Shown: piece by piece, positions 46,887-58,439 of the stretch
How the letters are laid out: the number at the start of each line of letters is the position of its first letter
Position numbering within the stretch: the first letter of the stretch is position 1
Source: Metallyticus violacea
Lineage: Eukaryota > Arthropoda > Insecta > Mantodea > Metallyticidae
Direction: 5' to 3'
DNA length: 64,000 nt
Assembly (NCBI GenBank): GCA_030762175.1
Contig: CM060842.1
Location: forward strand, 65,464,001 to 65,528,000
Program-made: the position numbers and the translations under genes
The notes under the pieces: generated by a model
Told to the model about the DNA's origin: nothing
The model's input: only the letters and a program-made list of their open reading frames with translations
Databases searched by the model: none

Positions 46887-48649
46887 ATGAATTTATGAGT
46901 AAATGCGCCTATTTTATTATTAATATCACAAAATCGGCAATAATATACGCCTTAATTTTTTACTGTCACTTTCTACCGTCGTGGTTCAGGTATTAAGTTC
47001 CCCGATACGATTCCCAGTAAGAATAAAATGCCTAGTTTGAAATTTATGCAAATACAAACAATTTTAATGTATCTACTTTATAGCGAACGTGTATTCTAAA
47101 TATGAATACTTGACACTGTGTTGAGCTTTTTAATATATTTGGATTCGTTTTCATTAATTACCTTAGCTGAAGAGCGAGTGTATCCATCTCATTAGATGGG
47201 GGGGGGGGAATGTGTATTGTTTTTCTGTGCACCACAGTGCTAAAAGTTACTTCATTATACAGTTTTTACCCAAAACTTCCGTGAAATAATAGAAAACTCC
47301 ATGATGACAACTTTGACATTTAACATTTTTTTCTCTGTTTCTATAAGAGTTATTAAAAGGAAAAAGTGTATGCTTAATGTTTAAAATCTGCTCTTTAATA
47401 TAAAATTAAAATATTCCCGTATGTTACAAAAATTTGAAAGTATTAATTCTCAAAATATCCATTGCTAGGTTTGCATCAAAAAGGCATCTACAAAATTATT
47501 CCAAAGATTTTGAACTTTTCTGAATAGTTCTAGTTTTATTATTAAAGTAACGCCTAATCTTTAAACTAAACCTCAATAGTTAAATGTGTACAGTGCAAAC
47601 ATAAGAATGATATTTAATGAAATTTGAATGTTCTCCCCATTATAAAATTTATTTATTTATTACAACTAGAGTATATATGTAATTATTTTGAAAACTGTAG
47701 AAGCTATGATGACAAACTTACAGACCGTTGTAATGACACCTGTAGTCTTAATATGCTGTTTCCAGTTTTCTTATCACCTCCACATTTGTAATATGTGGCG
47801 TTTTTTCTTGCAAGATTGTATATTTTAAACCTACTTTTGGCGATACTTATAAAAATAATTTAAAAATAAATACTGCAACCACGTGCTTTCACTTTCAAAA
47901 TTAACAATATAAACCGTTTTAACAATTACTTCCTGTTTGTAACAAGACTTATTACACCACTAAAAAATTCGTCACGTTACTAGAATGACACATTAAGCCA
48001 TAGTTTCAAATTTGAACTAATAAATTATGAATGATCTAAAAGGGCAAGGGGTTTGACTTAGGTTCATTTAAAGGTGCAACAATGATCTCATGATAAATGA
48101 TGTTTTAATGCATAAATCGATTTAGTAGATACTGAAAAAAATTCTTTCGCCAACATAAAGCTGAAACTTTGTTTTAAATTAACACACAAAACATGTTTTA
48201 AAATGCATTTTTGATCTCAAATTTTATGTATCACCTTAAAGTCAAGATAACATCAGGCGACACAATGGTCTCAACAATGCGCCTTCATGCACCAGTAGAT
48301 TAATTATTTCTACTTCAATATATTGATCATTCGCTCTACTGATGTCTCCATATGTTGTGTACATAATTTTAATAAAAACCACAACCGCCTTTAAGCATGT
48401 TTTTTTATATATATTATTGGCTATTAAAAAGAATCACAGTCCGGTTTAACGAACGCTATTAAATATACATTTATGATGTGATAAATATAGTACTGAAAGT
48501 ACAAACACACAAGACAGGTTTTGCATTTATTATTTGGTACTTTCTCTTAAAATAATATTTAAAAAAAATACAATTTGTACATTTTCAACTCTTTCAGTAA
48601 TTACGCAAACACAAAAAGAATGAGAAACAGCGCCTTTTGATAGATTGAG
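46887..48649. other. no gene recognised
   Basis: Very AT-rich. An 11-G run lies at 47198-47208. A weak tRNA-like T-arm (GATACGATTCCCAG) near 46999 may be SINE debris. Confidence 0.45.
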
Positions 48650-49020
48650 CAGTGACATTATTCAAGGATTGCTTGATCTGGGCTTCCACATGGGGGAAGC
48701 CCAGAACAAGCCATAAGCTTGACAATCCGCTCTCGGCTCTGGCGAGAGTGGACTGCCAGAACCGGGAGAGATCGAGCGCGTCCGAGAAGGCACGAACGTG
48801 GCGTTATATTGATCTGCCGGCAGTTGTTGCTCAAGTTACTATAGTACACACAAGACCGGGATACCAGGGCTCTATAACTATCCAAGTGCCACGCCGCGGA
48901 GTTCGGGTCAGGTAGAAGTCTATCGCACATGCCACGCCCTCGTCTTCATTTGGCTACAGCTCTCCCAGCGGTTCCCAACCCGTACGGCGCACACCCACGC
49001 GCGACAATACATTACCAACA
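48650..49020. other. GC- and CpG-rich island of unknown origin
   Basis: GC-rich sequence with frequent CpG (for example GATCGAGCGCGTCCGAG near 48770). Both strands are open for 87-90 codons across 48652-48930. Such double openness is expected from GC-rich composition, and neither product is recognisable. It also contains an inverted GGGCTTCC/GGAAGCCC pair at 48679-48702. Confidence 0.3.
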
Positions 49021-49983
49021 TATACAACGCTTCATTTGTCTTTGCAGGGAATAGAGGCTCTCTGTGTTTAGTTTTGATCCTCGTCGAGAAGTTCTTAGAC
49101 CTTAAGATCTCTCTCCCATTATTGTTCCATAAGGATGTCGCCTGTTTGAACCTTAACAGACCATGCCGTTCTTTGTGAAATGAATTGTGGCAGCTTTTGT
49201 TTACACTTCAGCATATTAAAATTATTTTTGTGGTAATTATAACATCCAAGAAAATGCTAAATCTTTCCTCTGATCTATGTTTACAACTATGTACACAGTT
49301 ATATTCACTTTGCGATTGCTTTCTTTGTTTTATGGCAATATATTTACAGTTTCCGGTATAAATATTACATTCATTTTTTCTTACTAGGGCTCGAGAGTAC
49401 ATGTATTTCCATACTTTTTAAATGGAGGTTATAATCACATAGTTACACATTACGTGCACGAATTATCAATACATTCTTATATATTGCATATAAGCGATAT
49501 TCTTATAATTTGTATAATATTAATACAATCAGATGAAGGTTGTTTTACATTTTGGCCCAAGAAAAGAAAAATATTTGGATTTTTATAACTGCCGCTCTTC
49601 GTTGCTGGGAAGGGAGAATTGAGAACAAGCTGACCACGTGACATTTGTTTTGCTATAACAACGCAGCAGATTCATTACTCCGTTAGTTGTTCAACTGCAC
49701 TAATTTGTGCTTTGCAAAACTCCTGTTGTTGAAGCCACATACTGTTATAAAATTCAGTAATCTTATCTTAAACTTGTGAAGTGCTGGATACTTAGTTTAG
49801 TATTTATTTGTTTGTTTTTTTTCCGTATTAGTGTAATCTCTTTCCAAATAAAATGAATGGTCAATTTTCTGTTTACATACTGGGCAATTTTCGCCCAGGT
49901 ACCCCAAGGATTGATAACTTTTTATGTAGTTAAAATTGAGCGAAACTGTTTTATTTCATTTGTTTCATTGAATTAACAAGTAG
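49021..49983. other. no recognisable feature
   Basis: AT-rich. Nothing identified. Confidence 0.45.
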
Positions 49984-50530
49984 AGTGCCTAGACTATACG
50001 AGATGTTAGGGTACTACAGTCACGTGTATATAGTAGTTCTTTATAGACAGGAGAACCGTGAAAAAACTCTCTACGACATCAAATCAGGATTAAGAACACG
50101 AGGGGTACCTTCACTTCATTGCAGTATTCGCAGTACAGTTATGCTGGTATTAAAAGATAAGCACATAAAAACCCAAACCCTTGGGCTTCCAACACTATTC
50201 ACTAGGAAAGTAAGTTATTGTACATTTTATGAAAATATCAGAGTTCGGTTTTCCTGCTCTCCGTTTGACTATCAAATATCTTAAAAAAGTCAGGGGCGAA
50301 GAGTCCAATTACCAAATATATCTGGTTATGGTTGGGTATAATGTTATTTCAATAAAAATCATGACCGACACGCTGTGCAGCAGCATAAACAGAGATAGGG
50401 CAGCTGTTAATGATGCGACAGTAAATGCTTACTTTTATAACTTGCAGAAAGTTCTGAGAAACTTTAAGACCAAAAAAAAAAGTGAAAATATGATTACACA
50501 AATCTCTGTGATGAACCCTGCGCTCTAAGT
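49984..50530 (+). pseudogene. pogo/Tigger-like transposase N-terminal relic
   Basis: The first frame (49985-50284) contains LYDIKSGLRTRGVPSLHCSI and LKDKHIKTQTLGLPTLFT, the pipsqueak-type helix-turn-helix and following GRP-T-x-F motif of pogo-like transposases. A shifted frame (50229-50528) contains INRDRAAVNDATVNAYFYNL followed by QKVLRN, which corresponds to the segment just before the DDE domain (usually L-A-R-A plus N...V..FF..L). No DET-type catalytic block follows; the element breaks off and a DD37D relic begins. Ends unknown. Confidence 0.6.
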
Positions 50531-50729
50531 TATTTGCAAAAGAGTTAGCAAAAATATATGGAAAGGATAATAGATTCATCAAAATCCCAAATTTTGCGGA
50601 ATGCCAAAGTGAAATGTACAAATCTTAACAGTATTTGTGGACAACCTGAACTGACTAGGAACCTCATGGGTGCTAACTAAAAGTGGCTGATGCGATTCCT
50701 CAGCGTTCAAATATTATTTTATTCTAGCT

Positions 50730-51460
50730 CTTTCGCCCAAACTGAAATGTCCAAGATGGCAGATTCCAGTTCGGAAGCAAACAGTGATGGCCTTGGATAA
50801 ACATCCGGGATCCATGTCCAAAGTGCTCAGATATGGTCTTGGCTGCCGGCCTTTCGTCGCATAACTGGGCATTTTAAAACTGTAGATATAAGCAGATAAA
50901 AGTGCTGTGATGCAAATGACTGCAACAGCGTTTCACTAAAAACAGGCACCGAAAATTCTATATACTGACTGGAAAGAATTCAATATTGAAGAAAGCTGCA
51001 ACTGTTAAAATACGTATGCCTCGATTTCAAGAGACTCTTGTGAAATGGCACTTAAGGATCTGCCTCAGTAACTGAATTATGCCACCAAGCTCCTCTGTTA
51101 AAAGCGATTGACGGCAACAACTATGCTTGACCCGTGGTAAAGAAGCGGAATACAACTTTGTTCAATAACAGACATTGGAGCTTCCAGAAAGATTCAGCTT
51201 CAGCCGTCAAGGCTAGATCCACCCAAACTTGGCTTGAGAGAAATATTCCAGGTTTTATTAGTGATCAAGATTGGTCTTCTACTAGTCCTGACCTGAACTG
51301 CAAATTGTAGCCAGTACTTGAGGACTTGGTATGCAAGAAAAGAACATCAGAGTCTCAAGTTGTCAGCAGTGGAGTTTCTCAATTGAGGTAGTGAATGGCC
51401 AGTCTTCAGTCACCTGTGAGCGCAAAGTGGAATTATATTGGGAACTAACTGTTAAACTTT
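50730..51460 (+). pseudogene. DD37D mariner-type transposase relic
   Basis: Pieces appear in family order. There is an N-terminal ALDKHPGSMSKVLRYGLGCR segment, then KILYTDWKEFNIEES with the first Asp (normal motif FTDEK). RHWSFQKDSASAVKARSTQ-like sequence holds the second Asp near 51190, and WSSTSPDLN gives the third-Asp region near 51275, followed by LEDLVCKKRTSES. It is the same family and strand as the fragment at position 1. Stops occur every few tens of codons. A short loss in SPDLNPLDYKLW removes the final Asp itself (SPDLN runs into CKLW). Confidence 0.75.
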
Positions 51461-52325
51461 GAAATGGGATACGTGAGAAAAGTATCGCAAGCATGAAAAA
51501 AAAATGTTTAAAATGTTAAATATGTAACTGTGTGTTTTATGCAAGACTAGATACATTTAACATCTTTCATCTCTAAAAGTAAAATGCCGTTATTTTTATG
51601 GAGCGATTTCAAACCTAAACATAACCAAGATTGTATTTAACAATCATTTGAACTTCAGATTTGTTTTTAAAGGGTACTATTATTAATCACACCAATTAAA
51701 GATGTTGGAGGAAAATGTAGCTTTATCAAAACAAGTAATGCAACACTAACAAAATACGTTCTCTCCTATTTAATACTCTCATTGTTTTAGTTATCATCCA
51801 ACGAAAACAATAACAGCATCTCCAAACACAGACGTACGACATTTATAACATCCATCTCGATATTTATTTTTGGCCTGTCATTAAGATTAACAAATGACTC
51901 TCAATTGCTTATAGTCCCGGTCCTTAATGTCAATAAATTGTTCAATTACATAAAATTAGCATTTAAATAAATTTATATTAACAGTATATATATATATATA
52001 TATTTATATTAACAGTACTATTTTAAAATGCAATGCAATTTTGCTTTGTTTTTTTTTGTTTTTGTTTTTTTTTTAATAAAAGTGACTTTTCCATTATACA
52101 GAAATATAACCGCAGATATCTGAAAACATACTTTCATTGGATGGGTACTGTTTAATGAAGAATAATAAATAATACATTTTACGGGAATAATTTCTCGCAC
52201 TAAGATTTGACTTACAATTTTTGTTAGCTTAATACACGCGTGGCTCTATTTCATTTTTGTCACTTCCGGTTCCCACCTTTGAGAGGTGTGCAAGTTAAGA
52301 AAGGTTCAGTTCCGCCTATAACAAA
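51461..52325. other. no gene; (TA)n flanked by a 17-bp direct repeat
   Basis: TTTATATTAACAGTA occurs on both sides of a short (TA)n at 51984-52002. A T-rich run lies near 52045-52073. No gene seen. Confidence 0.5.
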
Positions 52326-53330
52326 ATGGAATTACTTGCAACGAACAATGTGCTGCTCTGAAATTTTGCTTTCGTTTCAACAAATTTTCACCTTTGGCCT
52401 ATGCAATGTTACAGAAGGCCTATGGAAAGTTTGCTCTTCCCTAAAGAACAACTCCAAGATGATTTAAAAAGGGAAGGCAACCGATTTCAAAGGCGCTCCA
52501 GTTTGTGCTCTATCGTAAGAAACAATAATTCCGCTGCCTGCATAGTGAGAGAGGATCGTCAAATAAAATTAAGAACACTTTTAGAAATTCTGAAAATTTC
52601 AATAGATTCCAACTATACAATCGTAACTGTACAGTTGCACGTGAGACGTCTTAGTGAACTGCTGGTTCCCGCACAAAAGAACGTTCACATGCAAGTTTGC
52701 ATGTAATTGAAAATGATGTTACAGGAAGATGCGCAGTTTCTTTCAAAGGTTCTCTTTCATTTCGATCCTGACACCAAACAGCAAAGCTCTGTGTAAACAT
52801 CTCCATCATCACCAAAACTAAAAAAAAAAAAAAAATAAAAAAAAAATAAAAATAAAAATAAAAAAAAAATAAAAGAAAGGAGGTTGCTGCTGCTGGGAAA
52901 ATAATGGTCATCCCATTTTTCTATATTGAAGGATTGTTTACCAGCATGCCACACCTAAACATAGAACTGTAACTGGGCAATACTAAGAGATGTCCTGAAA
53001 ACTCTGCAAAGGGCCACATTTCCAAGCAACAAGCTCGATCGGCACCACGATAGTGCATGATAGCTAATGTTGTGGCTGAACATTGTGAAGTATGTCTCTC
53101 ACCTTCCCTCGCCACGTGCGACATTTACCTTCTTTTCCAAATTGAAAAAAAAAACACCTTTGTGGGAGGCCTCTTCAATCATTAGAAACAGTGGTGAAGG
53201 CTGCGGAGCGATTCTGAAACACCTGTCAAAAAATATTTCTCTGAAGACAGGAAGAAACGCTGGCATACGTACATTGAATTCAACAGGGAATACTTTGAGA
53301 AATATCATTAAAATTATGGGGATGTACTTA
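52326..53330 (+). pseudogene. mariner-type transposase relic, almost full span
   Basis: Starts at an ATG (52326) with MELLATNNVLL- and then CFRFNKFSP-like sequence. Then come REDRQIKLRTLLEILKISID (helix-turn-helix), FHFDPDTKQQS (first catalytic region) and VAAAGKIMVIPFF. RHHDSAH marks the second Asp region near 53040, and TCDIYLLFQIEKK the third near 53115. The C-terminus is VVKAAERILKHLSKN-like. A ~70-bp A-rich stretch (52818-52874) replaces the lysine-rich Pro-Lys-Lys region. Several stops break it. No terminal repeats were found. It is the same subfamily as the minus-strand relic at 60.1 kb. Confidence 0.75.
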
Positions 53331-55021
53331 TATGTACTTACAAGTACATGGCTGTCCCTACATATCAAGGGTCATGTCACTGAGCCTTGTGCTTCAAATG
53401 TCATTTAAGTGGTGCACGACTTTTAACTGTATGTTGTTAAAAAAAAAAAAAAGACCATTATTGAACAGCCCTTGTTACTTAGGCATTACGTGCTGTTTCC
53501 TGCTCTACCACCAACCAGTGTGCAACAAGATCGCATTGTCAGATGAACTTGCTCATGTTGGTGATATTGGTGATAAAGAGATTACATGATTCCTATAGCT
53601 TCAAGGGTGGAAATATCGTGCTGCGATTGTAGCAACGAGGAAAATAAGATAGCAACCTAAATTTATTACGATGAATACTTTATACAAAAAGTGATGATAA
53701 ATTCATTAGAATTGCCAGTAAAAGGAATAGCTTTAAAAGGGCCTCACAAATGTTGAAGAACTAGTAGAAATGAACAACAAGAATGTATACATGTTTAGGG
53801 GTATTTCAGAAGCTATGCCAGTAAGGGAACTAAACTCAATTAACATAAAGAAGGGACCTTAAGGGCTGGACAAAACCGACACCTGCTGATTGGGCTAATT
53901 ACTTTTCACAATACGAGCGCTTTGGTACCAGGAGAGGTTCCACCAATACGATCTGTAGCTGTTTAACATGGCGGGGATCCATTATGATTTTGGATTTTTT
54001 TTTTTTTTTCGAGAATAAGTTCTAGTGAAAACTGAGAGAAAAATGAATCAGAAACAAATATAAAATTATTTAGGGCATGTAATACCATTTATATTACATC
54101 TAGTAGGAAAGGTTTCACCTTGCAGTAATATAGCAATTCGAAACCTTGATCTGGATACTGCATGAAGTACATTGCGTTCAAAGTAGACGGTGCTGTAAGA
54201 TATGGCTTGAGCAGTCCAGATTGTAACTCCATAGATCTGTTATGGGACGGAGATACCTGTGAATTGTGTTTTAAAAGCTTAGTTGGCAAGTGTTATCCAA
54301 AAGTGTGAAAGCGCACAGAATCAGAATACCTCCAAGGACTTATAAAACAATTGTCTAGAGCTTGCTAAGCAATTATTACTAAAGCTAAGATGGCACTTTG
54401 ATAAAAAGAAACTTTAATATTAAACCCTGTAATGGACATGTTTTGCCTCCACCATTATATTTTTGACCTAAACATAATTCCATGTGCATTTATTCGTTTG
54501 TGTTGTTTTTAGAAATATAATGTAGTGTAATTGTACATAATTTACAAATAATAGTTGAAACTAAGCCAAGAAAAAAATGTAGAGTCCAAATATTTTGCTG
54601 TGCGTAATAAAAGTATCAAACTTGGCTTTCTTGGAAAGAATGTCCAGAGGTGAGAGTCGACATTTGAATTTCCCCGGTGGCTAGCCTCTATAAGTACTCC
54701 CTTTTAGAAACTCTGTAACTTCCCGCTCTAAACCTCTGAGCTCTACAGACTCTACTCCAAGATTACATTGCAGGTCCCCTTAAGCAACTAACGAGCCCAA
54801 ACTTAACAGAACTGTTATATCACGTATACATTATTTTTATCAACAACATACACTACGGAAAACAAGTGAAATATATGCAATAATCGTCTGTGAATTAATG
54901 TAGCTAGACAATCAGGACTACATGTTATTCTAGTTTACTGAGCTTTAACATCCCTCTTTGAAAAGCAGACTTCGCTTGCTCAAAAGTTTGGAAGATCAAC
55001 AGACGTTACAACCAGTTATGT
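53331..55021. other. no gene recognised
   Basis: AT-rich. The minus frame at 54089-54289 is unassigned. A 15-T run lies near 53996. Confidence 0.45.
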
Positions 55022-55305
55022 ACCGCCACAGGTGGCCGAGGTCGTTGAGGCGCGGACTCGTGAGCGGGAGGTCTGGGGTTCGATTCCCTTCCTGACTGAG
55101 GTTTTTTCCAGGTTCCCTCCAGTCCTCATAAATGGCAAATGCCGGACAGGTACCCTAAACTTAGGCCTGGAACGCTTCCTTTATAAATAAAAAATAAAAA
55201 AAACTCTTTCCCAATTTATCATTTCATTTCATGTATCATCAGTATCCACCCCCTGTGTTGCCTTAATAGTTAAAACGGGCGTTAAATACTATTAACAAAC
55301 AAACA
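55022..55305 (+). mobile_element. SINE-B, near full-length
   Basis: Starts ACCGCCACAGGTGGCCGAGG, with ACTCGTGAGCGGGAGGTC and box B GGGGTTCGATTCCC. A ~14-bp deletion after box B removes the CGCCAAGACC segment present in the 38.0-kb copy. The remainder matches through AAATGCCGGACAGG and ACGGGCGTTAAATACT. No clear target duplication was seen. Confidence 0.92.
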
Positions 55306-55531
55306 AAAACAAATAATTTTTTTTATAAAAAAAAGCCAGTAATGCTCCATCTATAGAGACAACTCAAAATGTACTGCCAAACTATGAAATGAATAGAGAA
55401 CCCTGCATTTAATACTAATTTACTTAAATATGCGACTAAAGATTTGTTGCGATTATTTCCCTTTTGCAACTTTTTCTAAAACAATACCGCTAACCTATCT
55501 GAAAAGAAATAAAGGAAAAAATACGATTATA
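55306..55531. other. AT-rich spacer
   Basis: CAAACAAACAAAAACAAA tail-like sequence and A/T runs only. Confidence 0.4.
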
Positions 55532-56220
55532 CAGGTTGAATATAAAGTTTCCAATCATTTTAATGTAATTTATATAGTATATAAGCACATATGAACACGT
55601 GTACGTTTTATCTTATGGCCGCCATTCATTTCAAAAAATTGTGTCAAACATTCGAATGCAGCTCAAAAGACGTTTGTAAGCATGTCGCCTGAAATCGCTC
55701 CAAATGCTTCTCGAATGCCCTTGAAATATCCCATTTTTGTTTTTATTCTTGCTATCAAGGCTTCTTTGGCATAAAACGAAAAACGAGGGAGTGATCCATC
55801 TTGCTGAAAGGCAACGGTGTCTACAACATGCTAAAGTTTCGAGTAAACCCCTGTTGCAACTCGTCGGTCCTGGTGTTGTAGTGGTTACCATACTTGCCTC
55901 CTATGCCCAAGATCGCGGGTTCGAACCCGGCCAGGACCGATGGACTTTTGGGGTGTAAAAATCCTGAGTATGGCTTCCTTCGGAAGGGAAGTAAAGCCGT
56001 GGGTCCCGTGTCGTACATTTACGGCACGAAAAACAACCTCAAGCCTGAAAGAGAAGCCTCTGAGCAAAATTTGTCGGCCGTTTCACGCCCTGAGTTGAAT
56101 GGGACGCTGATGATCTGAGATGTTAAAGAGCGTCCATAAATAAATCAATCTGTTGCAACTCTGCATATATCTTAAAGGGCACTCGCTTGTCTATAAATAT
56201 ATTCAGTTGTAATAATCTGA
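55532..56220 (-). pseudogene. Tc1/mariner-superfamily transposase 3' end, split by a SINE
   Basis: The left edge TA-CAGGTTGAATATAAAGTTTCC (from 55530) looks like a terminal repeat next to its TA. On the minus strand the transposase C-terminus reads FQQDGSLPRF-like sequence (one frameshift; second Asp), YFKGIREAFGAISGDMLTNV and EMNGGH, as in DUF4817-type elements. Upstream of this the frame is cut by SINE-A. When the SINE and one duplication copy are skipped, the transposase continues with KIYAELQQGF-like sequence to about 56220. The 5' part is missing. Confidence 0.65.
55863..56149 (+). mobile_element. SINE-A, full-length, best-preserved copy
   Basis: GTCGGTCCTGGTGTTGTAGT head, box B GGGTTCGAACCCGG and a perfect 7-bp acceptor-like stem (GGTCCTG/CAGGACC). 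The anticodon-loop-like CTCCTAT would give CCT, hinting at tRNA-Arg ancestry. The body and the AAATAAATCAAT tail are intact. It is flanked by the perfect 12-bp duplication CTGTTGCAACTC (55851-55862, 56150-56161). It sits inside a transposase relic on the opposite strand. Confidence 0.97.
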
Positions 56221-56417
56221 AATAAAAAATTAAAACATTAACGCTTTTAGGACGTTGTTGTTTTTTGACACTATTTTTTTAAATGGAAGGAAGTCATGTT
56301 TAAATGAATACATACATATTTATAGGAACATGCTACATAAATTCATTTACGACAAACCATATTTCATGAAAATGGCTCAAACATGTCCATCCGTATTTCT
56401 CTAGCATAAAATGAGCA

Positions 56418-56790
56418 TTACCTCATGACAGGTCTATCGCTGTCGTTTACCTTGCTCTGGTTTTCAACCTGAAGACGAGAATGTGTTATTATAATGCTGA
56501 AATGATACCTTAAAAATATTGCAGAAATACCTGCAATCTGATTCAAATTGCGTAATGTTGTAAAGTCTTCGAAGCACAATTTTTCCTCTTTTTCATCAGA
56601 CGGTTTTAGTTCTTTAATTACAGCTAACCCTGAACTAAGTATATTAATTACGTACGTAACCAAGGAAAACGCAAAGCCTTTCTGTGTAAAACCACGTATG
56701 CAAATATCTAAATATAAGTTTAACATAATGGGTTGCACAGTTGGTGTCATTATTTGCGCAACCATTAAGAATATACTCGTATATTTGTGT
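56418..56790 (-). other. open frame of unknown identity with splice-like edges
   Basis: A minus-strand frame of ~115 codons from an ATG at 56765. It has a hydrophobic first part (VTYVINILSSGLAVI), a charged linker (KELKPSDEKEEKL) and LCFEDFTTLRNLNQIAG. At that point the DNA reads TTGCAG/GTATTT (donor-like), and 70 bp on it reads TCGTCTTCAG (acceptor-like). The layout of a membrane segment, a charged loop and a leucine-rich segment recalls insect chemoreceptors, but no signature residue supports it. An unidentified exon or chance are equally possible. Confidence 0.25.
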
Positions 56791-56800
56791 TTACTCTTCC

Positions 56801-58439
56801 TTCTTCAAACACAACTTTGTACCGCCTTAGGTTTCAATTTGCTAAGTAGGTGATGCTGTCAGTACCCTCTTAAAAACAGTTAAAATGTAATTCTACAACT
56901 GTCAACAGAGCATGGATTTCACAAAGAAATTCTTAAATCATATATTTTGAAGGAAAAAAAAAAAAACACTTCCGTCTGACGAAAAATATCCTGCAACTCT
57001 TTAGCACTAAACAAACAGAAATTATCAACAAATAAATTTGTACCTATCTCAGTAATATGCAGTCAAAATATACTGTGGCATTATTCAGTTATTAACGAGG
57101 GCATTTGCTTATTTACGAGTACGTACATTGTAACCGATTGTAGATAAACTCTTATTAATTTTACCTCACTTTTTACAGAAACTCCAAGTGTGTAGCCGAT
57201 ATACTAATTCAGCTGAAGCTAGTTATTTAATTTTTCGTTGCCTGTAGGATTTATTATAAACAAATGATATGAGAATAAAACGTGTCCGCTTTACAGCATA
57301 TACTAACACAAATTCTTTGAAAAGGGTACATTGGGCTACAAAGCACCATAAAACGTATTATTCCTTGGGCTCATGTGACTGTGAACGTAGACATTTTGCA
57401 AAGCCTAAAAAGTACAGTGCAATTAGGGATACTTTCCCCCGCATCGGGAATTTTTTCCTATGAGCGAACCACCACTCGTTTTACGCACAGTGAAGGAGGT
57501 AGCAACTTGATGATGACCTTGCTGTCGCAGTATAGCGTAGTTGTTCGCTTCTTAATTCGACAGTATACATGAAGTGTCTCTTTGTGTACGATTCATATCA
57601 ATGGTGAAAGAATCATAGAACTTTTTTTTAAGGATACGGTAGATTCTGTTACTTATGAGAATACCATACTGCTCTCTTTGTTCAGAGAATTAACCAACAA
57701 AAGAGTGATCATGCATTTTTCAACAGGACTCTGACACTGCTCGCCTGCGAATAATTCCACCAAAGCAATTCAAAAAGTTTCCACAAGATAGAGTTATTAG
57801 TATTTGTGGCCCCCTCGGCCCCCGAATTTACAGCGATAATTATCTCTAGGGTAAATTTAAAAAGGCCGTGTACTTGACGAACCCACACACTATATAAAAA
57901 TTCAAAAAATACTTTTCGTCAGGAAATTGTTCGCATTTCTAAAAATAGATTAGAGCAAGCGATGAATAATTTCCTGAAGAGATGCGAAAATGTTTGGAGA
58001 ATGAAGGCGGGCAGTTTCAACACCCTATTTGATAAATTGATAAGTAATGAGCCTCTAAAATTGGTTTATGTACTGCTGTATGGGTGGTTAGCTTAATTGT
58101 TTTACCCTCCCACTAATCACCACTGATAGGCTAACCGGCTAATGTGCGGCACGCTCGTCCATAGGCAAAACACTCCGGGGGAAAACAAAACTGATCCTAC
58201 TGGCAGAAATGTTTTCTACGTTGGTACAGTAAAGCATTCATATGAAATATCAACTTACATTTTGTACATATTTCTAGGACAAATGTGTTTAAACATTCAA
58301 TGAAATTAATAAAAATATTGAATATGGTACAATGATAGTTATTTATTAAAAAAATCGTTTAACACCGTAAAAATTCATACCAAATTTATAAGAGTTTATG
58401 AAAAATCTATTTCGTTTTCTACGATTAAAAATGGCCTGT
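56801..58439. other. no gene recognised
   Basis: AT-rich. Short open frames at 57269-57572 are unassigned. Confidence 0.45.

Noticed and set aside
52651..52954. Phe/Tyr-rich minus-strand frames
   Set aside because: Shadow of the A-rich expansion in the plus-strand mariner relic.
55863..55940. A true tRNA gene
   Set aside because: The tRNA-like head continues into a SINE body, sits between target duplications and has a mismatched T-stem, so it is a SINE head.
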